Below, one piece after another: positions 11,252 through 23,584 of a stretch of 64,000 bases of DNA. Positions within the stretch are counted from its first letter, which is position 1; each line of letters starts with the position of its first letter. The notes beneath the pieces are model-generated. The model was given only the letters and a program-made list of their open reading frames with translations. It was not told the origin of the DNA and searched no databases. Location of the stretch: positions 20,458,217 to 20,522,216 of the forward strand of contig CM064712.1 of NCBI GenBank assembly GCA_032717465.1, read 5' to 3'. Source of the stretch: Coenobita brevimanus (lineage: Eukaryota; Arthropoda; Malacostraca; Decapoda; Coenobitidae). The position numbers and the translations under genes were made by a program.

Positions 11252-11685
11252 TGGGGGCGCTCACCATCCACTCCCTCTTAGTGCTGCTCTCGAGTAGCTG
11301 CCCTTTCCTCTCTTCATTCTTTCCTTCCTTCCTTCTTCTTATGACCTTGTATCCTTCTGTCTTTCCTCTTCTTTTCGCCTACGGGTGACTCTACACTGAG
11401 TGACAAGCCAAATGGTTTCCTATACACCAGGAAACCATTTAGTAAAAAGGGTTTGTAACTATATTAACTAATTTATGATGCCCGGTGGTTTATTGGGTAA
11501 TTAAGGCGCTCCAACCGGATTGAGCCTGTGTTGGTTTATATCCAAAGAATGATTCGGGTTCATTGCTCACGTAATGCCACTCAGGGATGTGTGAGGCTGG
11601 TCACTCTCGTCTTAAATGTCAGGACCAACTTGCCTAGCCCCTGGCTCCTACGCTCCTCATGAGGCAACACAGGACTAGATGATAC
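11252..11685 (+). mobile_element. tRNA-related SINE-F, copy 1
   Basis: The reverse complement of most of 19596-20105. It has pol III-like boxes in the tRNA spacing: A box TGGTTTATTGG at 11486-11496 and B box GGTTTATATCC at 11533-11543 (47 bp start to start). Upstream lie a pyrimidine-rich stretch and a hairpin (11411-11441) of the form AAATGGTTTCCT..AGGAAACCATTT. The B box departs from the GGTTCGANTCC consensus. The boxes lie in the second half of the repeat, so the pol III unit and the hairpin part may have separate origins. Confidence 0.75.
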
Positions 11686-11806
11686 ATGCATGTATGTGTC
11701 AATATGGGTAGTTTGCATATCATCTCCGTATTGGAAAATATGAAGGTGTAGAATATGACATGCGGACAACAAAGCAGCAACATTGTGTAGTGTTGTTGAA
11801 AGAAAG

Positions 11807-11811
<5 letters not shown>

Positions 11812-11867
<56 letters not shown>

Positions 11868-11918
11868 CGCGCGCGCATGGAAGGAGCTAACAAACGCTTC
11901 AGAAATGCAGTTGTTCTA

Positions 11919-11970
<52 letters not shown>

Positions 11971-12004
11971 CCTACGAACTCTTCATAAAAACCTAAAATT
12001 TTAC

Positions 12005-12076
<72 letters not shown>
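11812..12076. repeat. (GT)n, (AT)n and (GA)n microsatellites
   Basis: (GT)n at about 11812-11866, (AT)n at about 11921-11966 and (GA)n at about 12007-12076 followed by (CAGA)n. Frames through these are artefacts. Confidence 0.95.
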
Positions 12077-12101
<25 letters not shown>

Positions 12102-12396
12102 TGAGAGTTTCCAATAGCTTTCTCATTGTTTTAATTAATCAAGCATTGCCTAAAAACTCTTACCACACACATAAATGGCTTTTCGAAATCTGACCCGAAT
12201 AACCAATTAGTGTGGGCAAGCTAGATGTCACTTGATCCATTTGTTCTATACCGCAAGCGAGGGTTAATCCACTTGATCCACTTTCGTTGGCTGTTTTCTG
12301 TTTTCTGTCTCTTGGTATTTAATCAAAATTAACATTAACTCTTCCGGCGGTTCCGTATGATTGTTATTCAAAACCAGACTTTGTTTGTCCCTTCCA

Positions 12397-12398
<2 letters not shown>

Positions 12399-12439
<41 letters not shown>
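12399..12439. repeat. (TC)n microsatellite
   Basis: A pure CT run just upstream of a tRNA-derived SINE. Confidence 0.95.
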
Positions 12440-12443
<4 letters not shown>

Positions 12444-12561
12444 GCCACCTCATACCACTTCCCAGCCAACACCACAGGGTGATGCTGCCGCCAGCATCAC
12501 CCTGCACCCACCACCACGGCGTAGTGGTGTCAGCCGTCATTGCTGTCACTGTCATTGTTAT

Positions 12562-12780
12562 TCAGCAATGGCTCAGTGGGTTAGAGCGCTCCGTTCTGAC
12601 CGAAGGGTCGGAGGATCGAATCCACCCAAGGGTCATTGGTAGACATCAGGAAGGGCATCCGGTCATAAAATGCTACACGCTCCAAACCAAAGTCCTCTAC
12701 CCAGGGGCAACGCCTTAGCCCTTATCCAAAAAAGGGGTACCTGGCGTAAAACTCACTTGTCAGCAGGGTCGTTACCCGTG
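12562..12780 (+). mobile_element. tRNA-derived SINE
   Basis: The 5' part looks like a tRNA gene: A box TGGCTCAGTGG at 12569-12579 and B box GGATCGAATCC at 12613-12623, 44 bp apart as in a real tRNA. It is followed by an unrelated body containing gaagggcatccggtcataaaa, a motif I associate with the 3' region of SINEs and RTE-like LINEs in several invertebrates. The acceptor arms do not pair convincingly and the body continues well past a tRNA end, so this is a SINE and not a tRNA gene. The 3' boundary is uncertain. Confidence 0.82.
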
Positions 12781-12903
12781 CATATATACCTGCATGCTGG
12801 TTCTGTATCACCTATCACTAGCCTTCATCGCCCTTAACGACCACAGCTATTGGCAGTTACACCATCACAGGCCACCACCAGCACAGGCCAGATCAGACAA
12901 GGG

Positions 12904-13130
12904 TCTGTATTCTCATCGGGTAAGGAGACTTATTAACACCTCTTCCTCAGTGGCTTATTTTTGGATACGGCTGATCAGTATCATTTTGTGCGTTGTTTAT
13001 GCAGACTGTGACGATATTGGAAGGATTTATGTAACACAGAGGAGGACAGCAAGCAGTAAGGTGTAATAGGCAAAATAAATCGCATAGGAAAAGGTGTTAG
13101 GGAGCTTCTTAAACCGCCGAGTTTACGAGG
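12904..13130. mobile_element. Foldback MITE-K, copy 1
   Basis: The arms at about 12910-12962 and 13070-13127 are imperfect inverted repeats (left cgggtaaggag..taacacctcttcct..ggcttattttt, reverse complement of right cggtttaagaag..taacaccttttcct..gatttatttt). The whole unit recurs in reverse orientation at about 28190-28400, and arm-only pieces occur at 27965-28175 and 41830-41890. No coding capacity. The terminal dinucleotides and target duplication are not clear to me, so the superfamily is unknown. Confidence 0.7.
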
Positions 13131-15883
13131 GAAAGCAGCAAAATAAACTGAAGGTATCACTGAAGATTGACTTCTTCGTTTTTAGGGGACCGTTATTTCC
13201 AAAGGAATTCGTGGCAGTGAAAGATGATTATATTTCCTTAATGTCAACTGTATGAGAGTTCTTCCAATACTTAATAAGAGAGAGAGAGAGAGGGAGAGAG
13301 AGAGAGAGAGATGATAGTGAAGAGGCTAGAAACATTTACTGTATTGCTTTCATTTGGATCTTATCTTTATTGTTCCCCCGCCTCCTGTACATATTTAAGT
13401 CAGGAAAAATCTACTGTAGTGAGCAGAATAGAAGTAAAACATTAAATTACACGACCAAACCAAAACTGAATCCTTAAACCAAAAAAACTCCATGTACAAG
13501 CAGTGATGACAGGCACAGGCGTCTCCCTCTTTGTCTGGTCTCCTTGCCAGTGGAATAATTAGGCTTGATGTTGAGTCAGTTGGACAGAGGCTTTGTAATG
13601 GACCAGCGATTATAATTATGTCTGGCTGGTCGCAAGACTCTGTAAACTTAAGTGACTCTGTAAACTTAAGTGATGTTCTGCTGTGTTAGAGGAGTTCATT
13701 GTGGTAATAACGTCATTTGGATTTCTTGGAGAAAAATATCTAAGTGCAAATGTGAAGGATTATACAGTAGGTAAAGGCAATGACAGAGACAGAAAATGAG
13801 GCTGTGAGAAGGACAGGGGTAGAGAAAATAAGGGAAGAAAGCGAAGGAAATGAAGGATGAAGTAAGGACAATAAAAAGGAAGGAGGAGAGGAATGGCTTT
13901 GAGTACTGTAAAGTTGCTGGGAGCGCCCAAGAACTCACACTCTCTCCCCCGTAATGCAGAACCTCTGCTTATCAAAATTCATTTATCCCCAGAACAACTA
14001 CTCTCTGGAATTCACCTCCTCGGAGTTGTTTCCCACAAACATTTAATCCACTTTTTTTTTTTTTATCCAGTTGTTATAAATAATGATGGAGGATGTCTTG
14101 AGACACATGGACTTTTTTATTTTCTTTGTTTTTCCTTCCTCCATTCACTGTCTCTTAAAAAAAAAAAAAAAAGAAAAATGAAATCAGGCGAGAGAGAGTG
14201 CCTGTGCGTGTGCGTGTGTGTAATATGAGTTGGGACACTACTCTTACCCTGGGAATGGATGGCGTCTGAGAAAATAAACATTCAGGGCAGCTGGCACAGA
14301 GCAGATAAAGCAAGTCTGCAGGGAATATACTCAATGGTTAGGTAAAAGGATAACAGTGGCAGTAGCCGGAACAAAGTACAGCACCTACTGGTTAGTAATA
14401 TACAAAGGCTGTAGGAAAGTAATGTAAGAGTGACGTATATGCTTAGACGTTTGGGAGATATTAGTGTTCAGTAATATATATGTTTTTTATATGAATAGAT
14501 AAACCAGCATTTCCACGACACAGCCGACCTCATTTGTAATTCCAGTCAGCAGTACGTCAGAAAATGTTTTGATATTGGACTCTGGGAGTTGTAGTCAATA
14601 TAGAACTGTAGAGGTGTGGCATGTGTTACAAAACTGTTTGGTGATCCGGCAACCAGTAGTTGTGCAACAGTTTGTAAATGAATATTCAGCACCGTTAGTA
14701 GTTTGTCTGTGGACTGTGTTAACTAATAACCGGACAGGAAGAAAATGTGTCAGTCAGATATAAGCAATATTGCGGTGTATGGGTTTCGCTCAGGCCATTA
14801 TTGTTGAGAACACTGAAGGTTTCCATACCGCTTTGATGGCGAAACATAACTGTATGACCTTTCCAGTAATCGAACCTGTGCGTAACACGTAAGTCATACT
14901 TATTGACTCTTGTAGACGACGAAACAGCCAAGAGTCAGCTAATAACTTGTGTAAGGTGACGGATGGTGCTTGTAGGATGCCTAAACTGTGTCGAGATACT
15001 GATGTATACGCTGTGTATTGATTAAGTATATCATGTATTTCCCTAAATGGGACATGCACTGACCCTTTACCTCGCCGGATGGACAAGATCATATGCAAAG
15101 CTATACAGAGTAATCATCGTTGTTGTGAAAGGCTGATCGAGACCATGTCTCTCCTTTAGAAGATCCACCCGATGATCAATGAAATGGTGTTATATAAAAC
15201 AAAACAAAAGAGAACAAGAACAAAAGTAAGCCCAGTAAACAGATGCGAGGGCTTCAGGACGCAAATATGGGGTTTTGTTAGGGTGGCTTAGGACTACGAA
15301 CGTGAAGGGAGCGCTGCAAGAAACCTAATAAGGAACCTCGCTGAAGTCTACGGATGTTAAACACCTCGATTCTGAAAAACGTTAGTGAGAGAAGGATGGA
15401 CAGATCTGTCGTACAGAGATGCTCTCGGATATAAAACCTGTCACCGTAGTGGAGTGACCAAACAGCCTGCCACGAAATGGGTGTCCATTCCCAGACCATT
15501 GCCACTGATTGCACAATCCGCTGACTTGATGAAGACGTCTAATGATGGTATTGTATTTCTGTTTTACACAACTCAAATTACTGTACAGAATAACCTCACC
15601 TGCCACCTGCTATTCCAGAAAATGCCCCTGAGTCGAAAACGTTTCTGGCCTTCTGACTGACTCGTTCAGAGAGACACGTTCTCAGCCATATCATTCTCCT
15701 TTATGACCCCTTTGCATTTGGTTCTTTCTGCTATCAGTGGAATGGTCAGATACAACGTGTGTCCCTCACTGCATCACTCACTCACTCACTAGTAAATGGT
15801 GAGTGAGTCCCTGTATACTGCTGTTTTGAAGGTTGGGCTCGAGGCCTAATGGGGTAGGGGTGTATTGAGGAGTGGAATACATA
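13131..15883. other. Long spacer without a recognised gene
   Basis: Contains a (GA)n run at about 13277-13311, an exact 18-bp tandem duplication (gactctgtaaacttaagt at 13636-13653 and 13654-13671), oligo-T and oligo-A tracts near 14052 and 14157, and several minus-strand open frames of 70-100 codons between 14719 and 15606. Those frames lack motifs I can name; a degraded retroelement is possible but unsupported. Confidence 0.45.
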
Positions 15884-16089
15884 CCTGTACATACATACAT
15901 ACATACATACTTACGTGCATATATACATGCAATAATACATACATACATACTTACGTGCATATATACATGCAATAATACATACATACATACTTACGTGCAT
16001 ATTTACATGCAATAATACATACATACATACACACATACATACATACATACTTACGTGCATATATAAATGCAATAATACATACATACATA
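15884..16089 (+). repeat. Minisatellite of about 54 bp units, left part
   Basis: Repeats of a unit containing cttacgtgcatatatacatgcaataatacatacatacata. Three to four units are visible, the last with small changes. The same array resumes at 17479, on the other side of the Tc1 element. Confidence 0.93.
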
Positions 16090-17478
16090 CACCCACCGCA
16101 AACTGATATAGGACCTACACACAGAATTGCTGTGGGATAGTTGTCTGTCTTTGGTTTGTGTTTCCACCTCTACCAAGTGAATTTTGGGGGCAAGAAGTAA
16201 CCGGCAATTCCTATGGTGTTGGCGGGAGGTGGTGAAACACTCAGTCCCAGATGCGAGAGTGGGAGAATATGTTCCCGTCGCTCTGAGCTTGCATCTCCCT
16301 CTTTTTTCGAATGCATTACTGTTTGCCCTGTTATTTTCCTAGAGTCGAGTTGTCATGCCGGGAAAGTACTGCTCAGGCGATGAGAGGGTCCATATCATCG
16401 CATGGAGGCAGGATAATGTCCCTATCAACACGATTTGTGAATCTACTGGACACGCAAAATCGACCGTCATGAAGACTCTTGCTGCAGCGCATGGCCTGCA
16501 ACCTGATGTGGTACCAGAGCACAAGCATGGCGGTGGACAGAAGAGGACGACTTCCAGAGGTAGAGATACGCTTCTGAAGAGGTAAGTAATCAAGAATCCT
16601 CGACTTACAGCAGCAGAATTGAAGAGAATGCATTCCCAGCTGTTATAAGATGTCTCAATTCTAACTATCCAACATCGCTTGCAGAAGGAGCTGGCTTTGC
16701 CAAGCCACACCACAGCCAAGAAACAGCTTCTCATTGACTGCATGAAGAAGCAGCGCATTCAGTTTGCTAAGAAGTATGCACACTGGACATCGGATGAGTG
16801 GAGAAAAGTTATGTTTTCCGACGAAAGTACATTCAAGTGTTCCAGGTGCGTTCTGCCAAGGTTCGTCGCCCTACCTCCCGTAATCAATATGACCCTGCTT
16901 ACACGGTGCCAACTTTTAAGCACCCACAATCAGTAATGGTATGGGGGTGTTTCTCAGGTGAAATGGGAAGGGGAGGCTTCTACTTTCCTAAGAACTTGAT
17001 GATGAATGATGGCCAGTACATTCAAGTTCTGAAAGATCATTTGTTAAACTTTTTTGCTATTCATGGGTGTGACTTTTTCATGCACGATTCAGCTCCACGT
17101 CACAAGTCAAGAAAGGTGACAAAATGGCTTCAGGATAATTGGATTGTGGTCCTCGACTGGCCTGGCAACAGTCCGGATCTAAATCCGATGAAAAACTGGT
17201 GGGCAAAGATGAAGAAAATCGTGGCAGAGAAGAAGACACCCAATTTGGACAACCTCAAGACTGAACTGACAAATGTTTGGTGCAAAGAAATGTCATTAGA
17301 TTACTTGAGAGACCTAAGTGATTCCATGTCAAAACGCATCCACTGGTCCTGAAAAACAAGGGAATCATGATTTCATATTAGTGAATGGCATTTCATGAAT
17401 AAACATTGTGATATACTATGATTTCTGTGTTCTTTAATACCTTGTGAGGGGAGGTCCTAAGTCAATTTGCGGTAGCTG
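16090..17478 (+). mobile_element. Tc1-like transposon in a minisatellite
   Basis: A 1389-bp element flanked by TA on both sides (16088-16089 and 17479-17480). The terminal inverted repeats are about 28 bp: left CACCCACCGCAAACTGATAT and onward to aggacct; the right end read in reverse is CAGCTACCGCAAATTGACTT and onward to aggacct. The length and TA target are typical of Tc1/mariner. The flanking minisatellite reads through seamlessly when the element and one TA are removed. Confidence 0.93.
16355..17352 (+). pseudogene. Tc1-like transposase, DD34E family, broken
   Basis: A cut-and-paste transposase fossil. The N-terminal part (16355-16585) holds a helix-turn-helix-like region (A-K-S-T-V-M-K-T-L). 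In-frame stops follow at 16583 and about 16648. The catalytic region begins with F-S-D-E-S-T-F (first Asp) near 16820, where a 1-nt deletion shifts the frame. The rest reads open from 16798 to 17352: V-M-V-W-G-C-F-S, then H-D-S-A-P-R-H (second Asp) and N-S-P-D-L-N-P-M-K-N. In this family the residue before the last N is the catalytic Glu; here it is Lys, 34 residues after the second Asp. The enzyme would be dead even without the frameshift. Confidence 0.92.
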
Positions 17479-17625
17479 TACTTACGTGCATACAGTATAT
17501 ACATGCAATGATACATACATACATACATACTTACTTGCGTACATACATGGAATAATACATACATACATATATACATACATACATGCATACATACAGTACA
17601 CACACAAATACACAGTGCAAAAGTA
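17479..17625 (+). repeat. Minisatellite, right part
   Basis: Continuation of the 15884-16089 array (cttacgtgcata..catgcaatgatacatacatac), more degenerate here and grading into (CATA)n. Confidence 0.88.
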
Positions 17626-17844
17626 CTATTCGACCGCGTAGCTGCGTCGTGTCAGAATAGCCGTATATATGATAAGGATGGGCAAGTACGAGAACTGGGC
17701 AGTTACCTGTACTGGGACGGCCTGTATGTCAGAAGAGTGTACAGTAATTTTCTTGCGAATATTTTTTTTCTTCTAATCTGAATATTGCAGTGGTGGGTGC
17801 GGGTATCAAAGGTGACCAGTATCATCTTCCATTTCGCATATATA

Positions 17845-18822
17845 TTTAGGTATGAGTATCCATCCATCCAAGCGACTGGGCCACTGCCAACCGTCCCAGT
17901 CGCCTGGAAGAAAAAGTGTTGGCACGGTTACGGCTTAATGCCACCATGCTTACTCATATGAAACCTTATATTGAAAAACGATTCCCACCGCACTGACATC
18001 TGTGATGCGGTGTTATCTATCAGACATATCATCCTGCGCTGTCGGCAATTCATTCGTGAACGCGCTTCACTTATAAATTACTGCGGCGCAGCAGACGTCC
18101 CCTTCACCCTTTCCACCATCCTGGGTGATGGGGACATTGTTATGATTGATAAATTGATGGCTTTCTTGAGAGAGACCGGACTGATCAGAGTGATGTGACT
18201 TTTTTACTATATGGTTTTGTTTTTTATCGACTGTAAATATGTATATATTGTACTATTAATTAGGGTTGACAGTTGACATATTTAAAATAGTTCCTCCTTC
18301 CCACTGATCTATTTCTAATATTGATGTCCCCTGTATTAAACCCCGTTCCTCGACTGAAGTCACCAGCTGATGAGTGCAAGTGTGCATTATAGAAAAGTAT
18401 TGGGCAGTTGCAGTCGATGGTGGTCTGTTGGGCGAGGTCCTTCACTTTTTGTACATGTTATGTAAATACCATATACCACCTTGTTTAGGTTGTGCTAATT
18501 AGGGCCGACAGCTGACGTATATGGAATTGTTCCTGACTCGTCTGGTTTCCTTTCATATATTGATGTCCCCTATAATAGGTTGTGCCTCGACTGACAGTCA
18601 CCAGGTGATGAGTGCAGGTATGTCATGTAGAAAGGCATTACATATCTTCAGTCGATGGTGTTCTGTTAGTCGAGGTATTTTTACCATTAGTGTAGGTCTA
18701 GCTATTTGGCTCTGTAAGATTTAGTATAGGTTAGCGATTTGTCTGTTAGGTGATTAGTTTTAGGGTCTTTAGATTAGTTTTCTTTATAATATAAGGTATC
18801 AAAAATATAAAGCCAAGAAAAA
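17845..18822 (+). pseudogene. Tail of a non-LTR element with RNase H region
   Basis: From about 17880 a frame reads A-R-L-R-L-N-A-T-M-L-T-H, then after a frameshift I-C-D-A-V-L-S-I-R-H-I-I-L-R-C and F-L-R-E-T-G-L-I-R before a stop at 18196. These are the landmarks of the C-terminal end of I- or Jockey-related non-LTR proteins: the R-L-R-x-x-x-T-x-L-T-H segment, the degenerate C-D-x-x-L-x-x-x-H-x-x-x-x-C zinc motif and the final G-L. A 3' UTR of about 620 bp follows, containing an internal duplication, and the element ends in an oligo-A tract at about 18818. The reverse transcriptase is missing, so it is a 5'-truncated copy. Confidence 0.75.
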
Positions 18823-18851
18823 AAAAAATACAAAAAATAAATAAAATAAAA

Positions 18852-18858
<7 letters not shown>

Positions 18859-18902
<44 letters not shown>
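18859..18902. repeat. (AT)n microsatellite
   Basis: A pure AT run that follows the A-rich tail of the preceding retroelement. Confidence 0.95.
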
Positions 18903-19396
<494 letters not shown>

Positions 19397-19595
19397 GTGT
19401 GCATGAAAGTGTGTCTGTCTGTATGCATGGAAGTGTGTGTGTGTATGTATGTATATATATATGTTTGTATATATATGTATATATGTTTACATGTATATAC
19501 ATATATACAGTATATACGGCCTTAATGACCAGGGGCTTCGGCCCCAATGGTTGATAGGCCAGAAAAAAAGAAGCAAAAAAAAAAAAAAAAAAAAA

Positions 19596-20105
19596 TCCAT
19601 CCATCCATCATCCAATCCAACATTGCCCCATGAGGAGCGTAGGAGCCCGGGGATAGGCAGTTGGTCCCGACATTTAAGATGAGAGTGACCAGCCTCACTC
19701 ATCCCTGAGTGGCATTACATGAGCAATCAACTCCAACCACCCCTTGGATATAAACCTTCACCGGCTCAATCCGATTGGAGCGCAATAATTACCCACTAAA
19801 CCACCAGGCGCCAATATTTGGTTATATGGTTACCACCCAGCGTAGTAAATGGTTTCCTGGTGCACAGGAAACCATTTGGCTTGTCACTCAGTGTAGAGCC
19901 ACCCACAGGCTGAAGGAAGTGGAAAGAATGAAGGAAAGAAAGACAGAAGAGGGAGTGTAAAGTCACCCGTAGGCAGAAGGACTAGGAAAGAATGAAGGAA
20001 AGAAAGACAGAAGTGAATGGAAGGAAAGAAGGATGGAGAGGAAAGGGCAGACACCCGAGAGCAGCACTACATCGAGTGAGTGGATGGTGAACGCTCTCAC
20101 CTACC
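19596..20105 (-). mobile_element. tRNA-related SINE-F, copy 2
   Basis: The longest copy of the repeat at 11252-11685, in the opposite orientation. On the minus strand the A box is TGGTTTAGTGG (plus 19793-19803) and the B box GGTTTATATCC (plus 19746-19756). The hairpin AAATGGTTTCCTG..CAGGAAACCATTT lies at 19848-19878. The minus-strand 3' end runs into (TGGA)n and oligo-T on the plus-strand left side. A short internal duplication (ggaaagaatgaaggaaagaaagacaga) occurs twice between 19918 and 20012. Confidence 0.78.
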
Positions 20106-20227
20106 ACAAATTTAGATAATAATAATAATGGATAACTGTCTTTCCTTACACACGTCCACCAGAGAAATTCCATTTCCATTCATTCCCGGAATTCTTGATG
20201 TAACCATTCACTCCTCCTAATTTTTCA

Positions 20228-20330
<103 letters not shown>

Positions 20331-20877
20331 CTCTCTGTTTCCTGCTTCTATTGCGGTATCTCATACTTTAGGACAGTGGCCATAACCTTCGAATTCGCGT
20401 CTGTGTTTCGTTGTACCGAAGCTAAAATATCCAAAGTGCGTAGCCTCTCAGTTCCCTACTAATGTGAATTTGCTCTTTGGTTGCGACACATGCGGATGGG
20501 GAGGCCAATTGGTCCGAGGGATTATTTGTTTAAGATATATAAGGAGAAGTGTGATTGGTGTTGGGTGTTGATGTGTGTGTGTGTAGAGGGGGGAAGGGTT
20601 GAGAGATGGTCAGTGAATAGGACAAGAAATTAATAACTAAGCCTAAAATGTCCACTTTAAAACATGGGTGAATACATGACTACAGTAAAGTGTGTATAAA
20701 AACTGAAAAATTAGTCGTATGAAATATGAACACTAACTATATCATGGGAAAAAAAAATATGGGCTTGGTTTTACTCTTTTCCAGGAATTCTGATCAACTT
20801 TTTCCCTCCCACTTATGGTTCGATTTTTTTCCTCACATTTTCCAGGGAAAAAAATCTTAGATCGTCAAGTCTTTCTT

Positions 20878-20973
<96 letters not shown>

Positions 20974-21870
20974 CTGCCTAAAGTAGCGATGCATTAATTA
21001 ATGATGGTAAAGTTGGGTATGGAGTACCTTCCAAACTTGCGGCAACATTCTCCCGGGTACAGAAACTTCTCTTGTATCTTTTCCTTAGTGGTGTAATTTG
21101 CTTACCGTGTTAATCCGTGTCAAATTGCATTTATTTGTGCAATATTATAAAAATTTTAATATAAAAAGAGAATACTATATATGTTCTGAAATACCTTATT
21201 CTGTATATATAATATGCTGGAGTAAGGGTGCTCGGGACCTTCGTGGATTACGGGAATGTTGGGTCAGTCCAATATACTGCTTTTACTCTCACTTGTTCCA
21301 GTTTTTCATCCTTTTGCTGGACATTTCACGTAACTCAGTGGCAGAAGATGACGATACTCTGGCTCTGCTTCCTTTCCACAGCTCTTTTTCGTGACTAGCA
21401 TCATAATTATTCAATTGTTAGTCTATTGTTACCACTCAACAGTTAAGACGAAGTTATGGCAATTTAGGCGAGGGTAGAGTAAAAACAGTATATTGTATGC
21501 AGTGTTGCGTGGAAGGGTTGTCTGGCTTTCACACTCCCTTGCCTTAGCGTACGTAATAGACTGAGAAGGACCTGACGTCCAGGAATATACACTACTTGGT
21601 GGGTAAGTACGTAATGTCTGGTACTTCTCCTGTCACATGAGCTAACCGGCTTTCGGCAGTTACCCCACGAGTTAGCTGCATAATGGGATTCACCAGCGTC
21701 TGGAATATGTTTGCTATACATTGTGTATGCATTCTGGCTAGAAAATGTGTACGTATTTCCCTGAGCACCAGATATTGCATGTGGCGCAAGTGGTACCTAT
21801 TGTGCTTTGAGATATAATTATGCTAGTGCCTGTAATTAATATATGTCTGTAACAATTGCATAAGGCATAT
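20331..21870. other. Spacer with (TC)n(AC)n
   Basis: Contains a compound (TC)n(AC)n tract at about 20881-20968. The remainder (20331-20880 and 20970-21870) has no recognised gene. The palindrome aggcatattaatgcct lies near 21864. Confidence 0.5.
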
Positions 21871-21872
21871 TA

Positions 21873-22090
21873 ATGCCTATACCCTCACTTTCTTCCCTGT
21901 CCCCCTCACTTGCCGCCAAATTCCCCTCACCTTCTTCCCAGTTCCCTCATATTCTTCCCAGTTCCCTCATATTCTTCCCAATTCCCATCACTTTCTTCCC
22001 ATTTACTCTCACCTTCTTCTTTTTTCCTCCAAATTTCTTCCTTCTGCCCTTACTTTCATCCTTATTCCCCTCACTTTGCTGCCATGGTTG
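21873..22090 (+). repeat. Pyrimidine-rich 20-bp minisatellite
   Basis: Units close to ttcttcccagttccctcata, exact for two to three copies around 21930-21980 and degenerate outside. Confidence 0.8.
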
Positions 22091-22290
22091 GACTGCACTA
22101 ATATTTATCATCCTTCATCTTTTTTTTTTTCTTAATTTTCATCTCTTTATTTATTTATTTATTTTTTTAACTATGTTTACTACTAGTCAGGCGATTTTTA
22201 TTTCAGTGATTCTATATTTATATGTTTATTTTCTGTAGTGAATGCATTAGCTCAAGATTATGTATGTTATGTACTGGAAGTCTGTTGTAT

Positions 22291-22292
<2 letters not shown>

Positions 22293-22344
<52 letters not shown>

Positions 22345-22501
22345 CAGTAGTAGTAGTAGTAGCAGTAGTAGTAGTAGTAGTAGTAGTAGTTGTTGTTGTT
22401 GTAATGGTAGTGTTACTACTAGCAATAATGATAAATATAATACAGATAATAATAAGAATAATAATGATACGGCAGTAATAATAATAATAATCATTATAAT
22501 G

Positions 22502-22532
<31 letters not shown>
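22293..22532. repeat. (GT)n, (GTA)n and (AAT)n microsatellites
   Basis: (GT)n at about 22293-22340, (AGT)n at about 22346-22390 and (AAT)n at about 22476-22532. The AAT tract abuts the tail of an RTE-B copy. Confidence 0.95.
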
Positions 22533-22533
<1 letters not shown>

Positions 22534-23489
22534 CTATCTATCTATCTATCTATAGCCCGACGCCCTAATCCCGCAAAGGGTGGCCGCAGACAAAACGCCT
22601 CCAAGTCGCTCTGTCACCCACCATTTGACTACCCTCCCCCCAACTCACTCCCCCTCCCTCATATACCTCTCAACTCCATCCCTCCACCTCATCCTCGGTC
22701 TACTCCTCCCTCTCCCTCCCTCCACCTCACCTACATACACCCTCTTAGTCAGTCTTTCATTCTCCATTCTCTTCACATGTCCAAACCACCTCAGTGTATT
22801 TCTCCTAATCTTTTCAACCACATCCACATCCACCCCACAGCGTTCCTTCACTTTTTCATTCGTCAACCTGTCCCTCCACGTCACTCCACATGCTCCTCTC
22901 AAGTAACACATTTCCACTGCTCTCACTCTTGACTTGTTCCCCTCTTGCAAGGTCCATGCCTCGGTTCCATACGTCAGGTTAGGGATCACAAGACTATCAT
23001 GCAGTGACTTCTTAACTTCCATACTCACCTCCCTATTTCTCATCACTGCTTTCAGTGTACCAACAACCTTACTTCCCTGCTGTACCCTTTCACGCACTTC
23101 ATCCCCCAAAGTTCCATCCTTACTCATCACACTACCCAAGTACTTGAATGCACTCACATTCTCCATATCCTCACCATCCAACCTCACAGCACACTCTGTG
23201 ACTTCATTCCTCTCAAACACCATAACTTTACTTTTGTTTACATTAACTTTCAGATTCCTCCTCCTACACACTGTCCCAAATTCATTCACCAAACCTTGCA
23301 ACTCCCATTCATCTTCACTCAACAGTACTGTATCATCAGCAAACAGCAACACCGGAAGCTTCCAAATCTCACTCATTCATTCGAGCCACCCCCACATCCA
23401 CTGCCCTACCCTGCACCTCCTTTACAACCCCATCCATGTATATATTAAACAGCCATGGAGACATCACACAACCCTGTTTCAGTCCCACA
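22533..23489 (-). pseudogene. RTE-B reverse transcriptase, 5'-truncated
   Basis: The longest well-preserved 3' part of RTE-B. On the minus strand it begins in the palm near the C-D-V-S-P-W-L-F-N-I-Y-M-D-G-V-V equivalent. A small frameshift follows just before L-P-V-L-L-F-A-D-D-T-V-L-L (intact catalytic F-A-D-D, near 23340). The frame is then open for about 240 codons through K-V-N-V-N-K-S-K-V-M-V-F, Y-L-G-S-V-M-S-K-D-G, R-W-F-G-H-V-K-R-M and G-R-S-R-P-R-M-R-W-R-D. The 3' end carries the same gcgtcgggctata plus (GATA)n tail as the other copies. It is bounded on both sides by AAT/ATT microsatellite, so it probably landed in one. Confidence 0.9.
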
Positions 23490-23496
23490 TAATAAT

Positions 23497-23529
<33 letters not shown>

Positions 23530-23535
23530 TTATCA

Positions 23536-23584
<49 letters not shown>

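Noticed and set aside
12562..12640. Possible functional tRNA gene
   Set aside because: A and B boxes are present, but the sequence continues into a SINE body and the acceptor stem does not pair; the same applies at 46281 and 62558.
14719..15606. Several overlapping minus frames of 70-100 codons
   Set aside because: No recognisable motif, no repeat counterpart in the window and both strands equally open; not enough to call a gene or element.
15884..16089. Regular repeat with similar-length spacing, superficially CRISPR-like
   Set aside because: The whole unit repeats, including what would be spacers; it is eukaryotic minisatellite DNA interrupted by a Tc1 element.
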